A DNA stretch of 64,000 bases from positions 24,042,772 through 24,106,771 of the forward strand of contig CM035444.1 of the NCBI GenBank assembly GCA_020310875.1. The letters run 5' to 3'. The position numbers and the translations under genes were made by a program. Each line of letters begins with the position of its first letter. The stretch's first letter is position 1. The notes beneath the pieces were generated by a model, which searched no databases, was not told the DNA's origin, and saw only the letters and a list, made by a program, of their open reading frames with translations. Shown one piece after another: positions 1 through 12,162 of the stretch. The DNA comes from Ceratopteris richardii. Its lineage: Eukaryota; Streptophyta; Polypodiopsida; Polypodiales; Pteridaceae.

Positions 1-1175
1 TGTACACACTCAATAGTCCTTGTGAAAGCTTACCTATACTTAACCTCAACTAAAAGGGGCCATAGTAGGTTGTCTCTTGCTCAACCAAGATATGTATGAG
101 CTACCAAACATGAAGGAAAAACCATTGGTTTACACGACTGCCATAACAACTAGTCCAATATGAGTAAAAAGAAACATGTAAATTAGGTGGTAATGATCTC
201 CCTTGGGATAAATCCAAGTAGCCAGGTACCTCTCAAGTAGAAAAAGATGCACTTAAGTGCTTATCAATGCTTGACATGTGGGAAATGCATAAATCCGCTT
301 ATTTGAGAGACAAGATATTAGACCGTGTTATGCATAAGTAAATTATACATCAAATAGCCCATTGATAGACAACAACGTCAAATGCATTCCAAATAACATG
401 AAGACTCAACGATAGACCTATTTAGATGGAAGTGGCAATAGGTTTGTAATCTTCAACGCAAAAATATTGCAATAATATGCCAATATATTTTGTTTGACAC
501 GAACCTATTCCCCCATTATCTTGCATAAACCGAATGCCCAAATAACGATGCAAATGCCCCAAATCTGAAATCTCAGAAGAGGCATGCAAATAAGCTTGAA
601 ATTCACTAAGATGCTTCTCATTAGGGCTAGTAAGCAGCATATCATCAAAATATACAACAATGACGAGAAGAACATTTGCATGCTTAACATGTAAGCTGAT
701 TTTTCTCAAAACCATGTAAGCAAGCATGCATATATTTTCTCATACCAAGAACATGGCACTTGCTTCAAACCATATAATGTCTTTTTTTTACCTGCACACT
801 ATTTTCATGCCCTTTATGCATAAAAGCACGAGGCTAAAATACATATACTTCATGTAAATTACCATTCAAAAATGCAGTTTTAATCTCCAATTGATGTATA
901 TCAAAACCATGATGAGTTGCAAGTGCACAAACGCTACAAATCATAGTCATTCGGCATGAGGGAGCAAAGGTCTCATCAAAGCCAATGCCTCTCTTTTGGC
1001 ATAACCATTTGCAACAAGCCTAGTCTTATATCGCTCAATTGTTCCATCATGCTTACATTTCAACTTGTATACCCATTTAGTGGTAATGGCTTTTTTTTTT
1101 TCTTGGAGAAATCGCATTTAGATGAAGTACCATTCTTCATAATAGCGTCATATTTTGTTTGCATGGAAATCATTC
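1..1175 (-). pseudogene. Cop1 reverse transcriptase and RNase H remnant
   Basis: The best-preserved piece, 422-727, encodes VVYFDDMLLTSPNEKHL, the RT active-site box. Family alpha normally has VVYVDDMLL; here the Val between Tyr and Asp is Phe, with both catalytic aspartates kept. LGHLHRYLGIRFM follows. The fingers region near 780-1175 is readable only in pieces. Positions 1-300 match the RNase H part of Cop6 (around 53281). Several frameshifts separate the pieces. Confidence 0.8.
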
Positions 1176-1199
1176 ATTTTTTTAACAAAAAATATATTT

Positions 1200-1800
1200 C
1201 ATCGCTTTATTATATATCTTTTTATTGTTCAAGAACTAATGCATATGCTAGATAATCAAAGACATGCAGATGAGAAATAGATGGTTTGTGTCCATGCCAA
1301 GCCTTATATGGAGTGATTGATAATAGTGCGTGAGTAAGATACCTATTGAGTACATATGCTGCACACATAACAACCTCAATCCAAAAGATATGTGGTAAAG
1401 CTTGACTTTTGACCATACAACTTGCTATTTCCATGAGATCTATTTTTTCTTTCAACAAATTCATTTTATTGAGGGATTTATGGCATTGGATGTTGATGCT
1501 TTATCCCATGCTCAACCAAAAATGCATTAAAATCAAAAGACATGCATTTCTCCTCACGATCAGAATGGAGGGTGCCCAATTTACATGTTGATAGATTTTC
1601 ATTCATAACTAGGATTTTTTAAAAGAATAAACACTTTGGACATTGCTTTGAATGGATTCACCGATGTATGCCTAAAAAAGTCATACAAAGTGTAGGTAGT
1701 TCTCAAATTAAGGTATGTGCATAGGGCCATAAAGATGACTATGAATAAGCTATAATGTATGAGGATTTTAAATAGAATAATCTTTTGGAAGGAGTAATGC
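1200..1800 (-). pseudogene. Cop1 integrase remnant, C-terminal part deleted
   Basis: Minus-strand 1222-1464 encodes the central integrase segment with AAYVLNRYLTHALLS and YKAWHGHKPSISHL, matching CopL 39960-40100. Compared with CopL, the sequence then jumps at about 1175-1200 straight to the start of RT, losing the integrase C-terminus and linker (roughly 40172-40660 in CopL). The catalytic core is also frameshifted. Confidence 0.75.
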
Positions 1801-1883
1801 TACATTTTGCCCAAAATATAGCCTTCACAGATATGTTTCCAAGGTGCCTCAAGTTTGAGTAGTGAGGACACCATTTCGAATTT

Positions 1884-2400
1884 CTACAGGCAAAGTAAAC
1901 TAGCAAAATTTAGATGACCAAAGTGACCACACCAAAGTGTTGCATCTGAGATAGCATGAAAATCTTGAACTGCACATGTTGAGTTATTCACAGATCTCAC
2001 ATAGTGTATGAGCTTATATAGCCCATGATATAAAATACCAAAAACAATAATAACATCATCATTCGATAGATCATGAATTGTAAACGTGTCATCAACAAAT
2101 TTGACAACCAAGCCAATATTGATTAATTTTGAAATTGATAATAGATTTTTCTTGATTCCTAACACATGAAGCATCTGACAATATGAAGGAAATGCCATAG
2201 TACTAGTCAGATTGAACTTTCGAACACCCATTAGAGGATAAGAGGAGTTGTTAGCACATGTGAGACTATTTCCTATAGGGGCAGGCTGAAGTGAAGTGAA
2301 GAAATTATGTTGGGAGGTAATATGTTTGGTTGCATCAGTATCAAAGTACCAAACATTCTAGTCTAAAAAAGATATAGTGCTCATGTGAAGATGGATCATA
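1884..2400 (-). pseudogene. Cop1 protease and pre-integrase domain remnant
   Basis: At about 2330-2370 the minus strand encodes VWYFDTDATKH, the equivalent of the copia protease active site WYFDSGVTKH in CopL. The glycine of the catalytic D-S/T-G triad is replaced by aspartate, so the protease should be inactive. Downstream, 1884-2231 encodes the gag-pre-integrase domain (KKNLLSISKLINIGLVVKF, then the GHFGHLNFASLLCL zinc-binding helix region). The family is clear from alignment to CopL 39000-39490. Confidence 0.8.
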
Positions 2401-2459
2401 CCTACAAACATTTGTAAATGCCCATTCTTCATTGTGAAAAAGATTAATATATTCTATTT

Positions 2460-3496
2460 TAGGTGTAGAGGCCTTTGCAACTACCATTCCAACCTCTTTC
2501 TTCTTTGCATCGTTTGCAACAAGTTTAGGACAACTTTATGAAATGATCATTTGCCTTACAGTACTTGAAATTTATCATCTTTTGCTTCCTTTTTTGATTG
2601 TGTAGCATTACCAGATTTTTGCTTACTAATAGATGATCTTCATTCACCATTGCTCTTTTGACTAGCTAAGAAAGCTTGATTTGCAACATGCATTATTGAC
2701 TTGTTCTGCCTAGATTGATCTTTTTGCAACAAAACAAAGACTAACTCAAATGTTAAGGCACTTGGATTGCATTTCATTATCAATCAAAGAGTAGAAGCAA
2801 AACTTTGAGATTCATGATATGAATTTGGAAGACCGTTTAGAATAGTATGCAAATGTGAACTATCTTGCAGGATTTCATTAACAAAAATCAATTGACATCC
2901 TTGAAAACTTTGATCTTTGTTAAAAAATTATCCATAGATCTTCTTCATCCATATGCCCACCCTCCAAATATTCTCAGAGGTAAGCAACATGGGCCTCATT
3001 TCTTGCTTGGTATAAAGTTGTAAGAGTATCCCAAGGATCCTTTGCTATCTTTCAAGAATGAATGTGAGGGATAATGGCATGTTTGATAGACAAAACTATC
3101 AATGCATGTGCCTAAGAATTTCTACCATCCCAATGAAGTTGCTTTATAGTAGGTCTAATAGGAGTCGCATCATGACTAGAAAATTTAAGATCATCATCTT
3201 CAACACAATTATCATCACCTTCAATAAATATATTCCTAGGCGTAGTAGGATGTGTTTCAACACCCTCCTCCTTACAACTAGAAAATTTAAGATCATCATC
3301 TTCAATACAATTTTCATCACCTTCAATAACTATATTTGCGAGTGTAGTAGGACGTTTATCAACACTTTGCACAATATTCCACTGCCCTTTTTTGCTACCA
3401 ATACATGATACATCATATATGCTCACATGGATAATTAACACAATCCAACTTATCCTCAACAACTAATATACAAAATATATCAGTGCTTTCAACCAT
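2460..3496 (-). pseudogene. Cop1 gag remnant
   Basis: Gag would form the nucleocapsid of the virus-like particle. The start is placed at the ATG whose complement is 3494-3496, because the CopL and Cop7 gag begin with the same context (M-x-E/K-S, then VEDKLD). The best open stretch is 3112-3462, encoding NIVQSVDKRPTT and an acidic DDDLKFSS motif present twice. The C-terminal CCHC region near 2500-2600 is too damaged to read. The frame is broken at several points, so no complete protein is possible. Confidence 0.75.
3175..3360 (-). repeat. 102-bp tandem duplication inside Cop1 gag
   Basis: The segment starting ACTAGAAAATTTAAG at 3175 recurs at 3277, a period of 102 bp, which is 34 codons. Both copies stay in the same frame and encode the IEGD...DDDLKFSS motif twice. 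The sister copy Cop7 has the segment once. The copies now differ at several bases, so the duplication is not recent. Confidence 0.85.
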
Positions 3497-3822
3497 GGCT
3501 AGTGACTAAATTTGTTGATGTAGTAAACTTGTTGTATAACAAAAAGTTGAACTAAATGACATTGTCAAGCTCTACTAAAATTGTAGCAGAATTTGAAGCA
3601 CTTGTATTGGCTAACCAAAATCTGCATATATGTTTAACACAAAAAGAAAAGAAAATCCCTACATATATGTTGTAATAGTGCATTCGCAAAACGAGCTCAA
3701 ATCAAAATTTTGATGCCACATAGCAAAGAACTCCGAATTGCCTCATAGGTTCATTATTTTCATATGATTATGAGATTGTGACCACAATGGTATCGACAAT
3801 GCCCTAGATAAAGTGGTGACGA

Positions 3823-3834
3823 GCTCTGATACCA
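3823..3834 (-). other. Cop1 primer binding site
   Basis: The complement reads TGGTATCAGAGC, the classic plant LTR-retrotransposon primer site complementary to the 3' end of initiator methionine tRNA. It lies 2 bases inside the LTR end, the same spacing as in Cop5 and CopL. Confidence 0.9.
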
Positions 3835-3836
3835 AT

Positions 3837-3896
3837 TGTTGGAGTTTGAGGTTTGCAAAAGCACACGAACAACAAGAAACCTTGGAGCACAACATA
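3837..3896 (-). repeat. Cop1 5' LTR stub
   Basis: About 60 bp from TGTTGGAGTTTGAGG to GAGCACAACA match the 3' portion of the family alpha LTR (compare Cop6 LTR 52693-52750). Similarity stops near 3896, where Cop2 coding sequence begins, so about 170 bp of LTR are missing. Confidence 0.75.
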
Positions 3897-4640
3897 TTTA
3901 GCATTAAAAAATCCAAACCTAGAACATATCTATTAGGTGGATATGAGACACGTGTAGAATGTCTCAATGGTTGCTGATATCATTTTCACATTGATATGAT
4001 CGGACATTCTCCTAAACATCCCTAGGTGCAACATTCTTATGCATGGTAATTGGAGGACTTGTATACTCAAATACCACTCTTCTCATCTCAACCTCCTTAA
4101 TGGGTTGTTTATGCATCTTAGAATCATTGAAAATGATATCACTACTTCTATTCATTGATTGTGTTTTAGGATCCCATAAGCGATATCCAAATTGGCCTTC
4201 TGGACCATATCCAAGAAAAATGCATTTCTTTGACTTATGGTCCAACTTTTGTCTAAGGTTTTTGGGTATATGAACATATGCTTCACACCCAAAAACTCGA
4301 AGATAATCATAAAATGATGGCTTCCCTATTATGCCACTTTTATACCTTTGGCACTACTAGGTGAAAGGTTAATCACATGAACTACAGTTAACATTGCTTC
4401 TCCCAAAAGCCGTGCGAAAGTTTTGCATGATGCAACATAGAAACTAATATATCTTGAATAGTTCTATTCTTCTTCTTAGCTATGCCATTTTGTACTAGGG
4501 TATAAGGAGCTATAAACTCCTACAAATTCCTCTAGATTGACAGAAAAGGCTAGATTCATGTGAGGTATACTCACCTCAATTATATGAGCGTAAAGCCTTG
4601 AGCTTAGTTCCTTTTTCAGTCTCAACTAAAGCAATCCATT
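3897..4640 (-). pseudogene. Cop2 integrase C-terminal part and linker
   Basis: Minus-strand 4012-4330 encodes YDYLRVFGCEAYVHIP, then KLDHKSKKCIFLGYG and FGYRLWDPKT, the standard end of copia integrase. 3900-3967 gives HSTRVSYPPNRYVLGLDF, the basic linker that precedes RT. The DDE core between 4330 and 4640 is only traceable. The frame runs on across 3897 into Cop1 sequence by chance. Confidence 0.78.
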
Positions 4641-4642
4641 TT

Positions 4643-5300
4643 CTAAAAGTACGGAATACCGCATCTTTCAATTTGACACGATATACCCATAATTTGAAGG
4701 ATCAATGTGTGTCTTATATAGATTCTTAGTTTGCTTTCCATATTGAGAATGCTCACAAAATGAAAATCAGAGAAAGATAACACAGGTAAGTAGCTAGAAT
4801 GAGAAAGGTTTTCGATTCCACTATGAGATATGTGGCCCAAACGGCCATGCCAAATACAAGTCATAGGTTGTTTCAGTAACAACTAACAAGTGTTCTTTCT
4901 ATGATACGAATAAAAGATGAAGTGAGCTCACTTTGCTTCCTTTTGCGATAACCATATTCCCGTTTGATATGTGAAAGGAAGGACTGGGCATAGAAAACCA
5001 CTTTGTAATCAAGGTCATCAAGTTGAACGGTTGACATCAAACTATGTGATAAGTGAGGTACATGGCATACATTATGCATAGTGAATTTTGAACCATCAAT
5101 GAACTACACAAGTACATCTCTAATCCCAACAACAAAAAAACCAGTAAGAGTCACCAAGTCTCATAATATCAAGAGACTTTGCTGCATAAGTAGAGAACCA
5201 TTCTCTATGTGTATCACATGAAAAGAAGGACCAGAATCTAGCAGCTATGCGTGGGAAAGAGAATTTGCCATAAGGGACTTAGTAGGCATAGTATTGCCAA
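4643..5300 (-). pseudogene. Cop2 protease-distal and pre-integrase region
   Basis: Minus-strand 4873-5079 encodes MHNVCHVPHLSHSLMST, the conserved segment after the copia protease. 4643-4882 encodes CIWHGRLGHISHSGIENLS, the zinc-binding start of the gag-pre-integrase domain, with both histidines visible. The catalytic aspartate of the protease was not located. Confidence 0.72.
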
Positions 5301-5444
5301 GTGTCAACATATCAACATCATTAGATATAGCACAATTTTCTTCCATCTTCATAGTTGAAGGAGATGGTGCAGGTAATTGTTGAACATGCCCATCAACATT
5401 TTGTACTTTACCTTTGGTATTCTTTTATTCATAGAAGTCTTTCT

Positions 5445-6219
5445 TCATATTTCTTTTCTTATGATAATAATGGCACTCAATATCCCTTTTCCTTGATTTA
5501 CTTCTTCTCTTATTTCATTGAACATTCTTTTCTTTGTTCTTGCTCTTGCAATGTTGCTAATTCTTTCCTTGGTAAGAATACGAACATTATGTGCATCTCT
5601 ACTTTGACTGCCAATCATAGAATTTCTATGGATCTCTTCACTCAAGAGTGCTTCACATATGTCATCATAGACTAGCTTACCACCAGGTGTAGTATTGTTA
5701 ATATTTGTGCAAAAAGTACCCCATGATGTTGACAAGGTGCATAGCAACAAGCTACTTTCGTTTCATTATCCATATCCATTTTCTGTGCTATAAGAGAATA
5801 TAGCATCAAACTCATTTATATGAGCATCAACACTATTTGTGTCCTTCATGCAAAGTTCATAAAGGTTTCCCATCAAATACACTTATTTGATGCCGTTTCT
5901 TTTTCATATGTATTGCATAACTTCTTCCAAAGCTCCTCTGCACTTTCATAATCCAGTATTTTAAACTAAACATTATCTGCTAGGTGGATTTGGATGGTAG
6001 GCCTAGCCATTTCATCCAACTTATCCCAATCAATCATTATCCATGTTAGGAGGCTTCTTTGATATTCCATTTACTGGCTTCCACTACCTCCTCTGAATCA
6101 ACAAACCTTTAATTTTATTCTTCCATAGAGCAAAGTTTCTAGATCTCAAAATGTTCTTTGCCCTGCAAGTTATAGTTCCTCTTGGGAACATTGACACTAG
6201 AACCTAATCCACCAGACAT
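5445..6219 (-). pseudogene. Cop2 gag remnant
   Basis: The start is placed at the minus-strand ATG (complement 6217-6219), reading MSGGLGSSVNVPKRNYNL, a typical copia gag N-terminus. Minus-strand 5445-5750 encodes the conserved central gag helix region TSWGTFCTN, then PGGKLVYDDICEALLSEEI. Stops near 6100 and frameshifts between the two pieces make it a pseudogene. UBN2-type copia gag is the expected family. Confidence 0.7.
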
Positions 6220-7485
6220 ATTGGAGACCTAATGGAGATAGAAACTTGATCTTAATCTCAAGACTATTCATTAAGTGAATAGTGAACAAACTTGCAAATA
6301 GTGAGTGTATATCCATGCATATAGGCAAAGAGCTCCAAGGATAGATAGTCTATCTTGGAGAGGGTAGTTCTCCATCTAGAAGTAATCAAAATTGAATGAT
6401 TTTAATTGCTGTGGATATATGAGATTATAATAGCATTGTTGAAATTTTGTATTCATTTTGCATGTGAACTCTAAGGTAAAGACTGCTAGGTGGCCTCCAA
6501 ATCAGACTAATTGTATAAGAATTATGTAAATAGGCTTAGATGGGGGGCCTAAAAGCTTAATTGTACACTCTTAGAAATTATATTTATGATTATTCTATTG
6601 TAAATCTTGAGTTAGAGGAAGTTCTATGGAATTCTTTGGTATTGTTTTGTACCTGGTTGGGAGTGAGCATGCAAAATGTTTAAAGCTACATAATGTTTTC
6701 TGGTGATGATGATGAAAGATGTTTCCAATAGTTAGAGATTATTTGGTGCATTCCTATTTCTCTATTCTTCATTTGTTGAATATACCCCATTTCTATGGTA
6801 ATTATGTAGTAGAATAATAGGTCATGGAATGCAATATATTATAGTATGCTTAGTACAAGGACAAACACATGTTATGTCTAGTTTGGATAGAATCCCCATT
6901 CCCAAGACCTAGGTTGTAGCAAGGTAAGAATACCATAAATATTGTTGACCAGGATCGGATGAGGTGTCAATGTAAGGTGTAGATTGTAGGATAGCATTGG
7001 AAGGACTAGGATGATGTGTCGCTCAAATGCCAATATGTTCCAAAAAATGGTTCTCATAGTTTAAGAAAGAACAAGAAAAGCTAGATGGCATGGAGGCTTA
7101 TCCCAATTTTGAGATAGGAGAAGGATCCGATAGTGGTGTTTTGGGTAGCATGTGAATACTCAAGAAGTGTCTTTCACTTTGAAAATAAGGGATAATGTCA
7201 TATCCCTTTATTACTTAGCTCCTAGAGTTATAGGTAGTATTGAAGGCTATAAAACCCTAGGTGGAAGGGGCGTGAGAATGGCAACCGAAGAGTGAATCAA
7301 AGGGGTTTGGTGATAGATAACCCAAGGATTTGAAACTCCTCCTTGGTGTACTTGAGCTTCTCTGGGAAGACTACTTGGGTGGTGAGTCCGAAGTACATGG
7401 AGTGGAGTCTAATCCAAGGATAGGTGGAAGTGATGAGTTGACCAACAAAAGTGACGAACAAACTCCAAATTTTCCATTGGATGAT
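6220..7485. other. No gene recognised; possible leader or LTR of neighbouring elements
   Basis: The part next to 6220 is probably the Cop2 leader. The rest is AT-rich with no reading frame of note. Near 7248-7259 there is a TATA-like CTATAAAACC followed by GC-richer sequence and then Gyp1 gag, an arrangement that would fit a degraded gypsy LTR and leader. No matching second LTR was found, so this stays a guess. Confidence 0.4.
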
Positions 7486-9530
7486 TGGGTTTATTAGAAT
7501 CTAGTCATGATGGCTAATCTAGGGAATACTATTGCAAATGCAATGTAATAGATTTTATGGTAAAGAAGAGGAAAATCGGAACATGCAAATTAGGATATTT
7601 GACACACAATATGCACTATTGGACAAAAAATAAGATGACACCAAAATATGCTAAGTATTTCAAGACACCTTAAGGGCAAAAGCAATGTGATGGTTGATGA
7701 AGTTTGCACCAAAACCTTTTGCAATGTATGTAGATCTAAGAGATGCATTTCTACAATGATTTGGAAAACATAAGACTACAGACTAATTTTATGTAACACT
7801 ACAATACATGGTGAAAAAACCAAGACAATCCATAGCTGATTGTGTTCTTAATTCCATACTACATTAAGGTAAATTCCAAAGCAACAACATCCTCTAGATG
7901 ATATCATGCACATGATGGTTTGTGGAAGGTTTGAACTCAATGTTGAAGGAGAAAATTTGTCTCTACACACTGGATGGTACTTGGACCTAAGATCATATTA
8001 TTGATGCTATGGAGCAATTAGAAAAGAATCTGAAGATGACAAACCCTTTTATGCAACAAACTCTTGATCCAAATTTTAACACCTCTATACCATCTTTTCA
8101 AGAAATGATACATATAAGAAAATATACTGCACCAAAATGTAGAGATATAAGGCATATTGTGGCAAATTGTGCCTTCAACCAATAGCTAATTAGATCTAGC
8201 CAGACATATACCAATTTGATGCTTGGTATTTCAAATAATATCTTAGCAAGAATAGAATTAGCAAGGCTACATTCGAGGTAGAATGAACTTCAGTCAAAAT
8301 TGAAACATGGATGGTGGTAATTATCAAGTAGATACCAAAGGACCATACTGCTTGTTTTTCCTTGAATTTGGACACATTCAATCCAATTGTTTGGAAGGAT
8401 AGGAGTATGATAAAAGAAAGAAAGATGTAAAATTAAAGCTACCAATAAAAAATATGGTGGCCATGTCTTATGAGGATTTAGTAGTAGTAGTGATAACTAA
8501 ATTCAAAAAGCAAGTACACGCTGAAGGTCCTACACTATAGCCTAGTATCTGAGAACAACATCTAAGCTACCAACATGCTACAAGTTGGATTGCACAAGCA
8601 CCCCTGTGATTCTCTAATCCTACTTTGGTGGTGCAGCCTAGTACAGAAAGAACATGTATCCCCAAAAACTAACTATGGAAAAGATGCAAGATCCAGGTCA
8701 AAAGGAAAGATCAATCTCAGAGGAGCTGTAGAAGGTACCAATAGTTACAGATGGAGATTCCTAGAAAATATTATGTAATTCAAGTATTCAATTGCACATT
8801 GCTGAACTTTTATCATTGGTTCAAGCATTTGGAGAGGCCCTCTTTGCCAAAGTACGTTTAGAAGCACAAACCCCAACATTAGAGTCAAGTGTATAGTAAA
8901 TTAGGCGGACACTACTAAAGCTAATCTAGTTGACTATGTGGTACCTTTGATTATAGTATGGAATAAGATCCAAACGATTTTGAGAGATGATTGAAAGTGG
9001 CTCTTGAATGAATATTTCTAGACTATCACTCTATCAACATATGGTCTAGACAGATATCCAACCATCTCCTTTCTACATTCCAATGGCTGATTAGTCTAGA
9101 GTTGAGCCTACCGAGCTTATCAAAGATATTCAAATTCAAAAATCGGAGGTAACTTTTCATATTACTTTTTTCATTTTTGAGATCTTGGGAAAAAACTATG
9201 ATTACAATCTAATGTTGGGATGCCCTCACTTGGAACATGAAAAAGTCCAATGGGATTGGGGTTTCCATGTAGTGACTTTCCAAAAAGCACACAAAAGTAT
9301 GTTGAAATTTTGGATGACCTACACACTTGTTGTAGGGATCAATTAACAAAGATAGCAGAACCTCCTAACATGCTAGAAGGACTAGAAGAAGATAAAGAGG
9401 CCCACTTTTTTGAAGCTAACAAAGATCATGAAGCATTTCCCTAAAGTAGCAACTAGAGAGGCATAAGAACAAGGAGGTTGAAACGGTTACTGAAGATGAA
9501 TCTAGTCTAAGATTGAGTGTATAATCTTTT
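7486..9530 (+). mobile_element. Gyp1: gag and protease remnant of a Ty3/gypsy element
   Basis: Plus-strand remnants in gypsy order: gag capsid (about 7500-8150, with LRAKAM.WLMKFAPKPFA and a following AFLQ.FGK segment), a zinc-knuckle-like stretch at 8340-8400 (LEFGHIQSNC) and a protease tail at 9130-9250 (FEILGKNYDYNLMLGCPHL, equivalent to the retropepsin LLGRPW region). RT and integrase are missing. The frame is broken by many stops. The lineage differs from Gyp4 and Gyp5. Confidence 0.65.
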
Positions 9531-9599
9531 GTAGAATGATGATTGGAGGATTTTTTATATGTGAGCTAGTTATGAGCCATTATCTCATGATCATTGTAT

Positions 9600-11980
9600 T
9601 TTTATTGTGGACTCAAATGTTTGAGATTTTAAAAAATGGTACATTCATATATATTATTTACTATTGCTATTCGTTCTTCACATGAGCTTTCCCCTTATGG
9701 TAATACTATCATATGCACAACATCCCCTATTGAGGAAGTTAGGGAAAAATTCCCTTATTATTTATAATGGTAGTACCTCTTTTTTGTTAGATACCCTATA
9801 CGTTCTATGGATCAAAACTATTTTTTTATTTAAACATTGGCCAATTTTCACTGGTAGTGAAATTCGTTGATGATAGTGTACATTTCATTACCTATTTGAT
9901 GGTGGTAAAGTCATTCCATCTAGTACACTATGCCATGGGTCATATAAGATGAACAATTATGGAAACTTTATGGATGGTTCAACGTGTGTGATTCAAGATT
10001 TATAACCATTTTAGATTAAAAGATTTGGCATGTAGATTTTGGTCATTTAAATTTTTCCATTTTATTATACTTGCAAAATTTCTATATGGTTTCATTCTTG
10101 TCTAAACTTTTTCTACCTTCTAAGAATGATTGTGAGGGATTTGTTTTTGACAAGATGAAATTTTCCCCTCTCCCAAAGATGTTACAATGTGACTTGAGCA
10201 CAAATTGTAGCTTTCTCATAGTGTTCATGTCTTTCCTCCTATGTTGACATAAACAAATTATGTATACTTTTTAAATTTTATAGCTTCTTTTTTCTAGAAA
10301 TGCATAGGCATATCGAATCAAACCAAAAGTCTATAGTGTTGGTGCTTTATTATGGCTAAAACTATATGAGAATGTAAATTGGGAACCCCACATTTCTATG
10401 AAGGGGGGGTACATGTTTTCAAAATTTAACATGTTTTTGGAGAAACGTGGGATAAGACAACATTGTACATACACACCAATGGAATGGTTTTTTTTCAAAG
10501 GACTAATATTCCTCTTACTACAATGGCAAGATGCATGGTCAAGAGTTAGGTCTTATCGCATAGTTTTCAGCTTGAGTTTATTATATGTGTTCCATATGCA
10601 CTTAATAAATGTCCTAGTAAGGCATTGTAAATCCTTGTAGGGATTTACATGGATTTAAGCCTTCTATTGTTCATTGTGTGTTATTTTTTATTTCCATATG
10701 CAATAATGCTTGAGAAACAAAACAAATTTTTGTATGTTGAGTCTACGGGGTGTACTTTTATGGCTAATGAAAGAAAATATTATTATCTATATCATCAAAA
10801 AATTGAATGCATTCTCCTTATTTGAAATGTACATTTGTCCAAGATTCAATTTGACTATACTTTCATGCATGAAGGATAGAAAAGTGAGCCCAAATGATGC
10901 TTATGAAACTTGTTTTCATCTTTCTAGTGGTGACCAATCAAATATAGCTACCATTGTGTTCTTTCAATATGAATAGGTTTCCAATAAAGACACATATCAT
11001 TACATTTTTTATGTAGATTTACAAGAAGCACTTGTAGATGATAGAACGACATTGAAGAGGCAAAATATACTCTAAAATGGTTGGTTTAGACCTTGAATGA
11101 TAGAAAATTAGATGCATCTTTGAGTTATCACCCTTGTTATGGTTCTCATGGCACCTCTTTTGCATCAAACTTTAATGCAATGATTGTCTCAAGTTTTTGT
11201 GGTGAAAACGATATTATTTCTTCTAATGCTGCTCAAGTTTCAAGAATTTGATGATTGTTATGAAATAAAAATTTCATCATATTATGAACATTTTACTGGT
11301 TCTTATGTGATCTACATCATGGTAAGAAGGCCTTGGCACTAAATGGGGTCTACAAATCAAAACATAAACTTCTTGATAGTTGATTGGTATAATACTAGAC
11401 CTTTTGCAAATGGATGTGCCCAAGAGAAGCACATTGAGTTTGATGTGATTTGTGCTCCTACATGCTATATGAAGATGGTTTTTAGAAAATTTGCACTCAA
11501 GACAAAACGGTTGTGATGTACATTAGTTGGACACTAAAATATCATTCTTGAATGGGGATTTACATGCGGAAATATATGAATTTTTTTCTTATGTTATTTG
11601 AAGTAAAAGCATCCTGTAGAAAAAAATGGGATGAAGATGTATCTCTAATAATTACAATATATTTGGAGAATTTTTTTAGTGGACCTAAGATAGTAATGTT
11701 GATGACTTTAATTTAGAATTGCATGCCTCTTTTGAAATGTGAAATTTGTGGCTTTTGCAAGATGATTGAGGAATTCATTTGTGTTAGATAAAGTATATTG
11801 ATAGTTTATCATAGTGTTTTGGCAGTGGAGGCTATAAAATCATTACCATCTTATGGAGACAAGTTTATGATTGAGTTCCATGATTTTAGAAATGCAAGGA
11901 TGTTTTCCTCTATTAGAAAGTTGTTGGATGACTAATTTATTTTTGTTATACATGGTATCTCATTTGATTCGTTTTTTATT
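9600..11980 (+). mobile_element. Cop3: degenerate copia element, family alpha, no LTRs
   Basis: Plus-strand pieces align with CopL in order. A protease/pre-integrase part lies at 9605-10140, with SFLLDTLYVLWIKT matching TLSDALFVPGIKKN. Integrase lies at 10285-10700, with MFSKFNMFLEKRGIRQH and TYTPMEW. RT lies at 11060-11960, with LDTKISFLNGDLHAEIYEF once frameshifts are allowed. Gag, RNase H and both LTRs are absent. Stops are dense; this is one of the oldest-looking copies. Confidence 0.72.
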
Positions 11981-12162
11981 ATTGGATAAGGGAATGCACA
12001 CAAATAACAAAGGGATATCACATAATGTGTTGCAATATAGAAAGATAAATAACATGTTGAAGTTATGGGTGTATATAAAATCCAATGGAAAAACATCACA
12101 AAGAGGGCAAAAAGTTATATGACAAACTTAACTATAAGGAATTATGAAGATATATGGATTAA
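11981..12162. other. Junction between Cop3 and Cop4, nothing recognised
   Basis: Short AT-rich stretch where two oppositely oriented family alpha remnants meet tail to tail. It may contain diverged RNase H or LTR sequence of either copy, but none could be supported. Confidence 0.4.

Larger units (their letters stand above)
1..3896 (-). mobile_element. Cop1: degenerate Ty1/copia element, family alpha, 3' part outside window
   Basis: Read on the minus strand, gag, protease, pre-integrase, integrase, RT and RNase H remnants follow in copia order from about 3500 down to 1. A primer site at 3823-3834 and a short LTR stub lie at the 5' side. The window starts inside RNase H, so the 3' LTR is not visible. 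Each domain carries stops and frameshifts, and an internal deletion joins integrase directly to RT near 1200. By sequence it belongs with CopL, Cop5, Cop6, Cop7 and Cop8. It is a dead copy; copia membership is firm, the exact outer border is not. Confidence 0.88.
3897..6219 (-). mobile_element. Cop2: 5' portion of a different copia element
   Basis: On the minus strand, gag (about 6219-5445), pre-integrase (5079-4643) and integrase C-terminus (4330-3900) follow in order, then the sequence meets the truncated LTR of Cop1. RT and RNase H are absent. The proteins differ from families alpha and beta: the linker has HSTRVSYPPNRYVLG and the integrase has KKCIFLGYGPEGQFGYRLWD. No LTR was recognised upstream of 6219. 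Confidence 0.82.

Noticed and set aside
7200..7480. Gypsy LTR promoter upstream of Gyp1
   Set aside because: A TATA-like word alone is weak evidence in AT-rich DNA and no second LTR was found.
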